Of a stretch of 64,000 nucleotides of DNA, positions 36,901 through 48,900 are shown in pieces. The first letter of the stretch is position 1. Each line of letters opens with the position of its first letter. The notes beneath the pieces are model-generated. The model was given only the letters and a program-made list of their open reading frames with translations, did not search any database and was not told where the DNA came from. The stretch comes from Rapana venosa (Eukaryota > Mollusca > Gastropoda > Neogastropoda > Muricidae), in contig CM054159.1 in assembly GCA_028751875.1 (NCBI GenBank), forward strand, positions 8,181,456-8,245,455, in the 5' to 3' direction. The translations under genes and the position numbers were made by a program.

Positions 36901-39900
36901 AGATATGATGATTTACCTCAAGTCAGGGGAATGAAAGTGTATCAGGAAGCAGCTAGGAAAAGAAGAAGGGCAGAAGTGAAGAAAGGTGTGATTGACTTGT
37001 TTGCAGGAGAAAGAGGAAAATCTTCGCAACGCTATCGAGAGCCAGGACTCTTTGGATCAGAGAGGCCTCATGTTGGGATCGGATCGTCACGGCAACCAGT
37101 ACATACATTTCACACAGTTCTGTGGCCCGAACCTTCGTATATACCGTCAGAGAAAACCGCCTGTGCCCGTTGTGAAAGAAGAGGAGGAGGAAGAAGAGGA
37201 GGATGAAGAGGAAGAAAAGCCCAGAGTCAAGCCTGTGAAGGTAATGGGGAGCTGACTTAGCATTAGTCTGAAAGCAAGGACTGATTGTATACCTAGTTGC
37301 AGTTATATCTCCACCATGAATGAGTCGCATTGCACCTCACCCGCTTTTTCGCTGGAAGTCATTTCAGGCAGGGGATGGTCAGATTGTCGATTTTGAGATT
37401 TCGGTTGAATGTAAAACTACGAGCTTTCTTCTACCTTATACTGCAGTATCAGTGTGTAATTTTGTTTCCTTTTGCTTTAAAAACATGTTTGAAAACACCC
37501 AATCCCTCATGCTGACCACCTATAACAATGCAAAGCTAGTCAATTTCATATTTTGTCACTTCCTGGAGTCTAGCATAATAACTTTTTTTTACAAAATTGT
37601 CTGATTTTCAATCTGGTTTTTGTTTTCAGTAGCCTTTTATTGCAGATTGATAACAAGTTAACCACTAGAAATTGACCTTAGGTGCAGTGCAACCCATTAT
37701 GTTGTGGAGAGTAACAAATGTTTCAGATACAATTTAAATGACAGGGAGGGGGTGGGAGGAAACAATGTTGCCCTTCTATCATTTTAGGGGGCTCTCTGTC
37801 CCGCACCCCCCTTCCTCTTTTTTTAAATCCTAGAATTAACAGTCTTGACAAAATCTTCACTAGCAACATATTCGGTAAAAACTGTCAATAACGGCTGTCA
37901 AAACTCCTTCAGAATTGGATTTTGAAATGAGGGAAGAAACTGAACTGGCATGGAAATTTATAAAATCTGCAAAAATATCTTTTGTGGTTTCTTGATTTGG
38001 TAAGATCTTTATTGGCTGATAAAGCTGTCCTCTTCTTTGCAACTTTGTTGTATCTTTAGTTTTTCATGTTTGATTTATAATGCTGAATTTTATGTGTTCG
38101 CAGGGCAAAAGCAATGCCAAGAGAAAGCTGAATCTCGATGGCTCAAATGCTAAGCGGGTAAGGGAAGAATGAATTAATAATACTCTGCGAGTATGTGTGC
38201 ATGCGTGTGTGTGCAGAGTTAGTGTTATGTCATGTAATATGTGTACAATTGTACACCTCCGTCATCTCTTTTTTTCATGTTATTCAGTGAAACCCACTGT
38301 CAGTAATAATTTTGATGAGTGTATGTGTGTGTGGTTTGGTGTGCATGTGAGTGTGAGAACGTGTTGCACATGTTTGCATACGTGTGCATGTGTGCGCAAG
38401 CCAGATTTCATGCATCTCAAGTCAGTGTAACACTATGCAATACAATTTGTTTGTAAATAAGCTTGGTCCCTTTTTGTAAATACTGTATTAAACTGTTATT
38501 TTTTAAACAATTGTTGCAGTCCCGCAGTGCCACTCCTCTGAATGACTCGGAAACAGATGGCACTGTTTCACCAGCACCAAGTGACATCAGATCAAAGTCG
38601 CGAGCCAGCAGCTCGCGACACTCTTCTCCCTTGCCAAGGGAGGCAAATGGCCGTTCTCGACAGACCAGCGCTAGGAATTCACCTGCCCCTGATTCCTCAT
38701 CTGTCGACAGCTTCTCAATAAACGTTCCTTTTGGAAAAGGAAGGAAGACGCGAAACAGTGCAGAGACCATCTTTTTCGAGAACATAGAGAACCTGGACTT
38801 GGAGCGTTTGTTGCGGCAGAGGAATCGGCGGAGCCGAGGAGCGAAGACTGCGGCGAAGGAGACGGCTGATGCTGAAAGTGTCAGCACTGTCGGGGACGAA
38901 AGTTCCCAGGACGGGTTGCGAGCTGACACACCTTCCTCCTCCGGTGCCTTGGATGGGGAAGTGAAGACTGAAGTGGAGCTGGTGAACGGCAAGCTGAGCA
39001 CAGAGAACGAAGAGAACACATGGACGCCAGCAGCTGAGGTCAAGTCGGAGAGTCAGGACTCCTTTGATGCTGACAGTGTTAGGAAAGCGGGTCAGTCCTC
39101 ACATTCCTCCCGCCTCGGTGCTTTGAAAGGGGACGACGGGTCAGCAGCAGCGTCGGGAGAGGTGCATATCAAATCAGAACCTGTCAGCAGCAGCAAATGT
39201 GATACAGAATCGGAAGTCCACACGGGCAGTAGTACTGAGTGCGACAGACTAATTGAGAGCTGTGATATAAAACTGGATGCGGATGTGAAAAAAGAAGGGG
39301 ACTGTCCCACCTCTGTGTCTAGGGTTACCACTGTGGTAGGTGGTGTCCCAGCGGCTGAAGGCAGCAATCTGAAGCCTCCCACGACCTGTGATATCAACGG
39401 CCAAAGTGCAGCTCCAGGAAATCCATCCAACAACAGCCGGCTTCCCCTGCCTGTCTCCACGTCTGCCCTCCTCCCCTCCACAGCCACGGAGGTCGGTACG
39501 GTGTGTGTGAAAAAAGAAAGCGTTAATGCTGACGATTCTGGCTTCGTATCATTCCAAACATCTCCTCACGTGACCAGCAGTGCCAGTGCAGTCTGTGATG
39601 ATGAGGATAACAAGCACATTCCAGAGAGAGAGGAGATTGGTGGTGGTGGTGGTGGTGTAGTAAAGGCTATCAAAGAAGAAAACAGTGTGAAGGAGGTGAA
39701 AAGCGGGGAGGGTCACAATGGAGAAGGCCCAGTGGTGGTGAAGATGGAGGACGCCAGCACGCAGAATGAAGACAGTGTGGGCAGTTCACAGTGTGGAGGC
39801 CCCTTCAGCTCCAAGGACAACCAGGACAACGGCAGACAGGTGGCGTCCAAGGCATTGCTGGATCATGTGGACTACAGTGAAGAAGAGATGGTAAGAGCTG

Positions 39901-42900
39901 TTTGGCATTGCAGTATCTTTACTACAGCTGATAGAGTGTAGGGGATAAAATCAATGAATGTAACGAAAGGAAAATTCAATTGTAATTTGTACACATACAC
40001 AGACACACACACACACACACACTGTTGCACACAGATAGTAAAGTAATGGTCTTCTCAGTCATATCTTTGACCTTGCTCTTTCCCATACATGTGTATGGAT
40101 CATACTAGAGACTGTTCAACAGCTAAAGTCTGCACCATTAAAATTGAATCTGCACTGAAATTGGAATTTTCTCTTTTACTCTCAGTCTGTCGTTTCTGCC
40201 ATTTTTCTTTTTCAGCATACCAGTTTCTGCTTGTGGTTTTTCTAAGTCTTTTTAATTTCTTTGTCTTTTCTTCTAGTCATTTCCAGCTTATTTTGTGCCT
40301 TCCCAGTCAAACATGTATACTTAATAAAGTTGATAATTTTTGTCTGCTTTGTTCTGTAGTCTTGGACATGATATATTAACATGCTTTGTTCTGTTTGGTG
40401 CAGGATATATCTATATATATCTATTGTGCTGTGTCTTTTGCTTTGTAGTATGGGCTTTCAAGAATGCTTCCAGGATGGGAACCTGCAATCAATGGTGCAG
40501 CTAACTAGGCAGTACTTACTGTTGTAACTGAGGTCAACTCAGGTGAAGTTAAGCATCTCTTTTGGATAAAACTCATCATGTCTGTTTTATCAGAGGTCTC
40601 TCAGTCCTGTATCATAGTGTATGAAGGGTTTTGTTTGCAAGAAGTCATTTTTTAGATAATAATTTTTACGCTGCAGGCTCAGACCAGCATTGTGATTTGT
40701 CGATGACAGCTCCAGGCACAATAGAGTTAAGATAAAAAATTAAAAAACCAAAACAAACATGTACAAATATTGATTAGTGATTTTGTTGCAGTTTCTGTTT
40801 TAGTTGTTGTATTGTTGTGGAGATGAATGAAATATCCAAGGAAGTGGAGAGGCCAGAAGAGATCTGGGAACTGCTGTGTGCTGATGACTTAGTACTGGTA
40901 GCTGAGAACAGTGATGACGCTACTCAAAGATTTGGCAATTGGAAACAGAGATTAGAACGCAGAGGAATGAAGGTAAATGTTGACAAGACCAAAGCAATGA
41001 CAGTTGGAAAAGACTGCAGAACACATAGAGAGCAAGGCAAATACCCGTGTGGTGTCTACCACAAAGGTGTAGGGAACAATTCGATCAAATGCTCCAAATG
41101 TCAATATTGGTGTCAGTCTGTCACAAAAGATGCTCAAAGCTCAAAAGTCTGAAGAAGGAGGACGGAGTATTTGTCTGCCCCAGTTGTATGAATAAGAAGG
41201 GTGAAGACAATACCGATGCAGGAAAGGAGCTAGAATTTGAACAAGGGAAGATAGAAGTGGTAGATGAATTCTGCTACCTGGGAGAGATGATGAGCTGCTA
41301 AACAAAATCTGAGTTAGCTGTCAGAACCAGGATTGCGAGTGCTTGGAAGAAATGGAAAGAATTGGCAAGTCTGCTCGGAAATCAGAAAATCCCACTGGAG
41401 AGACGCCTGCACTATAAGGCCTGCATCAGACCTGTTCTCCTGTATGGTTTGGAGACGTGGGTTTTCACAAAAACCGTCGAACGTTTGTTGAAGAGCTGTG
41501 GAAACCAAATACTACGCTACATGACAAAGATCAAATGGGAAGACAGGATCATGAATGAAGAACTATGGAGAATGTGCAAAGTTGATGATCTGAAGTCTGT
41601 AGCTAGTAGCAGTAGACTGCGCTGGTTTGGGCACATTCAACGGAAAGCAGACCGCCACATCATAAAAAGAGCAATGAACTTCGTAGTGGATGGAAAGAGA
41701 CCAAAGGGAAGACCTAGCAAAACCTGGGCTGCCTGTATTTCAGATGATCTTAGAAAAAGGGGCATAAATAAGGAGGAAGCTCAAAACAGAGAGAGATGGA
41801 GAAGGCTCATCAATGTCAAACCTCCCCTGGGAGGAACATGACAAAAAATGAAGAAGAAGAAGATTGTTGTGGAGATGACGAATGAAGCTGAAGCCAATGA
41901 AAAACAGACACATTTACTATGGGCTCAGTATTTCAATTTGCCATAAATTAAAGAATTGAATGGTTTGAACTACATCATGTATTTTGTTGTGTTCTTTTGC
42001 AGGACAGCAGTTTTGTATCTGTATTATGAATAATGCAGTGACAACCATAACATAGCATTATATGGAAACGCTTGATGATGGTAAAAACATGGTATTTTGT
42101 ACTCTTCCAGGTACCTGACCCAGGTGAATTTGAGCTGATAGTGGAAGATATGGAAGGGCTGGACAGGCTGATCAAACAGTTTGAACCTGAACAGGTGGAA
42201 TCATCCCTACAAATCTCACCTGGGGCCCGGGCAGCAAAGAGACAGGTAAGATGTTGCCTGCAGATGATTTTCTAGTTGCTGTTGCTGTGCTGCAATTAGA
42301 ATGTAAAGTTTTCAGTATTCTTGCTAGTGTATATTGTTGCTTTGAACAGGTGTGGTCTAGCATGCTCATTTTACAGCTCTAGGCCAGACAGAGTTCAGTT
42401 GTTAGTTTACCTTATCTTCTGATATGGTATGCAGTTATGAAAATGGGGGATTGCACATGTTTAAGTGTTGGAATTCACACAGGCATGCAGACAGGTATGC
42501 ATGCATGTCATCACACATGAACATACAGACACTTTAAATCTTTAAATTGACCGACACATGCATGTATGCATGCATGCATGTACACACATTTGCAAGCACA
42601 TGATACAGTTGAAAGACACCAGTTTGATGTTGTAACCTGGACAATTTGTCAAATAACTCTGCAGATTTGTTGTTGTTTAATCAGTAATTATTCAGTTTGC
42701 TTCAGGTTCATTTTTATTAGTAATAACTTGTACTTATTACAGCAAGAACTATGCTCTGTAACTAAGGCTGGACCCCCATTTCAGCATTCCACATCAGTGT
42801 TTATGTTTTTCTGTCAGCTCAGTTCCCAAACAGTGTACATTTGGTTTCTTTGATATATGGCGTGCCCGCATGTGATTCACTCCAGTGGCATATATTAGTT

Positions 42901-45900
42901 CTAGTGTTGTTCATAAAGGTTTTCCTTTCTTTGGAAGCTTATTTTTTCTCTGCTGGATTGTAAAGTCACTTTTTGTTTTTGACTGTTTAAAGAAACTTGA
43001 GCTAAAATATTATCAGTGGTTCATCAGGTCAGAGTGATCTAGAACTGAAGAGGCTATGCATCTGATTGCTGTATGTAGGAAGGACTGCATTTGTATAAGT
43101 GAAACTATTTTGAAGGTTATCATCAGCTGGTTACTTATTTATGTCTTGATCCACAGAAGTCGAGGTCCACTCCCAAAGCCAGCAAGCGTTGGGTGTGTGA
43201 AAAAGAGCTGTACGACCGGTTGGTGGCCATGCAGTCTGAGCTGCAGCCCTTCAGAAGTAAACTGGCTTTACTGACCAAGAAAGCTCGCCTCAAGATGCAG
43301 AAAGAGTTTCAAAACTTCATCGATGAGACGCCTAAGGTAAATTCTTAACAGTTATTTTTACTACTCCAAAGACAAATATGTGGTTATTCTTATTAATTGG
43401 TGTTTTTTGTTATGTCATTGATAAGATGGTCTTTTGCTTATGCTTGGAAATCATTATTTTACCAGCTGATTTCTTAAATAAATTGTGGTGGTGTAAAATA
43501 CAGTCGCATGTAATATGGAACCTACCTTCTTGAAAACTTAATTTGTCGTTGTTTTCTTGATTTTTTTTCCTGCCCTGTTTCTTGGCTAGAGCGCTGAGGT
43601 TCACCAATGGTGATGTTTTGCATAATCAACTGTTCTTACCCACCGTTAAGGTAGCTGCATTGCAACTTCAGGGATATTTTCTTGATTTATTTATTTATCT
43701 ATTTTATTTTTAATCTTATTTAGATCAACAAAATTTATGGAATAAGCGTCTGAAGAGACTGTAAAGTGAACTGTAAAGTTTAGACTGGATTTGTCAAGTT
43801 ATTCCATAATGCATATTTGAGTTGTAATTATTTTTTATTCATGGTGAAAGAAACTGTCTCTGAGACAGGCTGTTCTTTTCAGGTGGAGGACTTACAGGCA
43901 TGGGAAACGGAGTCAGATTCAGACCAGAACTCTGACGAGTCTGGAGTGGAGGAGTCGCAGTCAGGAAAGGACAGCGATGAATCCGAAGACGTTTCTAACG
44001 ATACTTCAGCTGCATCTGCTCCCGCTAAAGTGAACAGCATTCCATCCAAACCTTCTTCCACTGCTAGCGCGGAATCTGCAGAAGTGGATCAGCGAGACAT
44101 TGAAGAATATGAAGCGGACGTCAGTTCCAGAGGCCGCTTGCGGAAGCGTCGGCTGATACCCAACAACGTGGAAGACCAGGGCCTGAAAAAGAAAAAGATG
44201 ATGAAGAAGCCGGAAGAAAGCACGGCGGTGACCTCGTCCAGCCAGGTGTCCAATCTGGTGTGCAAGTCTGAAGACGGGACCATCAAGCTGAACATCAGCA
44301 ACAGCGAGTTCCTGGCCATGGTGGAGCAGGGAGGCTCGGCCACCTCCGAGCTGGTTCAGCAGCTGGCTGCCGCCAAATTCCCTTCCGGCCAGACCCTGGG
44401 CTGGAAGCCTCAGGGCATCAAAGTCATAGGAGGCCCCATCCCACATAGCCCGGGAGACGGTTCAGGGGCCCAGAAAGTGTCCACCACCCAGGCCAGCGCC
44501 CATCCTGTGATGCAGAAAATCCTCTCTGCACACACTCCAGCCAATGTTCGGCAAATCAGCGGCCCCCCTGTGCAGAGAAAGAAAGTGGAGGGTGTCCTGG
44601 CGTCTGCTGCTGGTGGTGTCTCCGGCCAGTCCTTGGCAGTGACGTCAGTGGTGGTCACCTCGCCAGCCACATCGGTGTCCAGAGCAGCGGGGTCAGGTGC
44701 TGCAGCAGCAGCAGCGGGCTTGAATCTGCAGAGTCCTCTGTTGATGGCGGCCTCCATGAAGGGAGGGAAGCAGCAAGTGTACGTTGTCACTCCGGAACAG
44801 CAAGAGGAGCTTTTGAGGAGGGGCATTCTACGCCCAGTGAGTTGTTGTCTTTTTCTTTGTCGTGTTGTGTATATATGCAAATTTGAGAAAGTATGAATCT
44901 ATTCAGTTTTATTTATTCATTTAATCATTATTCACTGTATTTGTCAGTATTATTTGATTTTTGGTTCACCATTGAGACAATATGAAGGAAATGAACTATT
45001 GGATATAGACAGAAACTGAAAGAATAGGAGAGAAAGGGTAAAGGAATAAAAGAGTGACAAAAGGGAAGAGAGCAGAGCTTGTTAACTTTATGGCAGTTAG
45101 AGTGACCTTTTCAGCTTCTTTCTGTGACCAAAACTGGCTAGGAGGACTGGCAAAACAGAGGTGATGGCTGGTGAGTGAGTTGATTCGCTTTTGCGGAGTG
45201 CTGGAGAAATATGTATATATTTTTTTTACTTAGTTGTAGAGTGAAGTATTTACATGCTTTGTTTTCTGTATCATGTTCATGAAGTCAAGAAAAAGCATAA
45301 TAAAATGGATTATTTTTTTAAAAGGATGGATCAGTTCTGATGGCAGTAATGGCCTAGTTCAGAGCCAGGCTGGGTGATCTCTTAATCGTAACATCAGAAC
45401 TTGTATAGATATGTCTGTCTGTGCTGTAATTTTCCACGTTGATGACCAACCTGAACTATGTGTGCTGTAATTTACCACGTTGATGACGAACCTGAACTAT
45501 CTGTGCTGTACCATGTTGATGACCAACCTGAACTATCTGTGCTGTAATTTACCACGTTGGTGACAAACCTGAACTATCTGTGCTGTGTTTTCCACGTTGA
45601 TGACCAACCTGTACTATCTGTGCTGTAATTTACCACGTTGATGACCAACCTGAACTATCTGTGCTGTGTTTTCCACGTTGATGACCAACCTGTACTATCT
45701 GTGCTGTAATTTACCACGTTGATGACCAACCTGAACTGTCTGTGCTGTAATTTACCACGTTGATGACAAACCTGAACTATCTGTGCTGTGTTTTCCACGT
45801 TGATGACAAACCTGAACTATCTGTGCTGTAATTTACCATGTTGATGACCAACCTGTACTGTCTGTGCTGTAATTTACCACGTTGATGACCAGCCTGTACT

Positions 45901-48900
45901 GTCTGTGCTGTAATTTACCATGTTGATGACAAACCTGTACTGTCTGTGCTGTAATTTACCATGTTGATGACCAACCTGTACTATCTGTGCTGTAATTTAC
46001 CACGTTGATGACGAACCTGAACTATCTGTGCTGTAATTTACCACGTTGATGACAAACCTGTACTGTCTGTGCTGTAATTTACCACGTTGATGACAAACCT
46101 GAACTGTCTGTGCTGTAATTTACCACGTTGATGACCAACCTGTACTATCTGTGCTGTAATGTACCCACGTTGATGACCAACCTGTATTATCTGTGCTGTA
46201 ATTTACCACGTTGATGACAAACCTGTACTATCTGTGCTGTAATTTACCACGTTGATGACAAACCTGTACTGTCTGTGCTGTAATTTACCACATTGATGAC
46301 AAACCTGTACTGTCTGTGCTGTACTATCTGTGCTGTAATTTACCACGTTGGTGACAAACCTGTACTGTCTGTGCTGTAATTTACCACGTTGATGACAAAC
46401 CTGTACTGTCTGTGCTGTACTATCTGTGCTGTAATGTACCATGTTGATGACCAACCTGAACTATCTGTGCTGTAATTTACCACGTTGGTGACAAACCTGA
46501 ACTGTCTGTGCTGTAATTTACCACGTTGATGACCAACCTGTACTATCTGTGCTGTAATTTACCACGTTGATGACCAACCTGTACTATCTGTGCTGTAATT
46601 TACCACGTTGGTGACAAACCTGTACTGTCTGTGCTGTAATTTACCACGTTGATGACAAACCTGTGCCGTAATTTTCCATGTTGATGACAAACCTGAACTC
46701 TCTGTGCTGTACTATCTGTGCTGTAATGTACCACGTTGATGACAAAGCTGAACTGTCTGTGCTGTAATTTTCCACGTTGATGACAAACCTGTACTGTCTG
46801 TGCTGTAATTTTCCACGTTGATGACAAACCTGTACTATCTGTGCTGTAATGTACCACGTTGATGACAAAGCTGAACTGTCTGTGCTGTAATTTACCACGT
46901 TGATGACAAACCTGTACTGTCTGTGCTGTAATTTACCATGTTGGTGACCAACCTGTACTATCTGTGCTGTAATTTTCCACGTTGATGACCAACCTGAACT
47001 GTCTGTGCTGTAATTTTCCACGTTGATGACAAACCTGTACTGTCTGTGCTGTAATTTACCACGTTGATGACAAACCTGTACTGTCTGTGCTGTAATTTTC
47101 CATGTTGATGACAAACCTGAACTCTCTGTGCTGTACTATCTGTGCTGTAATGTACCACGTTGATGACAAAGCTGAACTGTCTGTGCTGTAATTTACCATG
47201 TTGATGACAAACCTGACCTATCTGTGCTGTAATTTACCACGTTGATGACAAACCTGTACTGTCTGTGCTGTAATTTACCACGTTGATGATAAACCTGTAC
47301 TATCTGTGCTGTAATTTACCACGTTGATGACCAACCTGTACTATCTGTGGACAGGAACACCGGCAAGTGGTGCAGGCTGTGAACTCGGCAGTCAGACCCC
47401 AGGTGGCGACGTGTGGCAGTGACAGCATGGCCAGCTCTGCCTCCTCCCTGTCCAGCCTGGCCTCAGGCATCAGGCAGCTGACTGCAGTGCAGCAGGTCCT
47501 CCAGCCCCAGGCCCAGGCTGTCCTTCAGGGTCAGCCGGACATCCTCGCTGCTGCTGCTGCTGCCGCTGCCTCTGCCTCCACCGCCAGGTCTGTGCAGAGC
47601 AGTGTGCCAGTGCCGGGTCAGGTGGTGGTGGGCACTCCTGTGGCTGGCAGCAAGATGCAGGGACCGGTGACTGCGGTGAAGATAGTCCCGTCTTCCAACG
47701 GCCAGGAGAGGCTTGGGGTGCCTGTGGTGGTGGGCCAGGTGCTCTCTCAACCCAAGCCAGGCGTCAAGGCTCCAGTAGTGGTGAACAACGCTGGGGGGAG
47801 CAGAACTCTGATTGTGCAGTCTGGCAGAACCATGCCTAGGTGAGTCCTGTCTTAGCTTGTCACTTGGTGTGTGAGTGTGTGTGAGTGTGTGTGTGTGTGG
47901 TCTATTTATTTATTTAAAAAAAAAAGTTTTACTTGAAGAAAAGGGTATGGAATACATGTGACAGGTGTGCATGGAAAGTGACTAAAACTTTTATAGCTGA
48001 AAGTGAAGAACCTTGTTTGGGGTATGTTAGACAGGTGTAGATGGAAGCACCAAACACCCAGATTCAAACAAACTACTGTTGGCTGATGCTCTTTCTCTGT
48101 TTATGGTCCATCCACCTGGAATGGCCTCCCTCTCTCACTTTGCCATAAGCCTACATTTGATACTTTCAAATCAAGCCTCAAAACGGACTTATTTCCTACC
48201 TGATGTCTTCACCAATAGCTTCAAAATCAATGAACACAGACATAATCATCTACTAACAATTCCGAGACCAAGAAATAATCTTTACAAAACAAGCTTCTTG
48301 TACTCGGGTAGTGATTTATGGAACAAGCTCCCAAAACGCTTAAAATGTATCAAAAACAAAAATCAGTTCAAGACACAGCTAAAAAACCATCTAATGCATG
48401 AATGCCTAGGAATTGACGAATAAGACAAATCAACCATACTTAAATTTATCAGCACTTACTGCATTTCTTAAATAAATTTCAAGTATGTTTTACTGTGACT
48501 GGAAATTCTACACAGTCACACGCTGTATGTGTGTGGAGGGAGGAGGAGGTGGGAAAGAGGCACTCTTATTAAGCAAAGAAGTAAGAGTAATCTATATAAG
48601 CTTGTATATAATCTACAAATTTTAAAATAACATGGAAACATGGAAAGAAAACAAAATGGTAGACCTGATAGCTAGATGTTGTGACATTCTCTCTCTCTCT
48701 CTCTCTCTCCTCTCCTCTCCTCTCCTCTCCTCTCCTCTCCTCTCCTCTCCTCATGCCCTTTCTCTTGTCCAATTCAATAGGTTTTATTGTGGATGTTCTT
48801 ATTGCAGTTAGAGATGAGATCATTAGTACTATGATAAGCGATATTGTTTTAGTTTGATAGTCCAGTTGATTATGGGCTTTTGATATTTGTATTGTATAGG

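Noticed and set aside
36847..37006. Extension of exon 8 leftwards (YCKFDRYDDLPQVRGMKVYQ frame)
   Set aside because: The extension is in a different frame from EKEENLRNAI, and a good acceptor, ttgcag, precedes GAG at 37007.
38417..39043. 208-codon minus-strand frame
   Set aside because: Antisense shadow of exon 10, with Ser/Pro composition expected from the opposite strand.
46203..47158. Long minus-strand frames with repeated HRQYRFVINV-type peptides
   Set aside because: They come from the 41-bp minisatellite. The unit is not a multiple of three, so frames rotate, and nothing supports translation.
45416..47350. Possible CRISPR-like array
   Set aside because: Units are contiguous without spacers and the window is eukaryotic.
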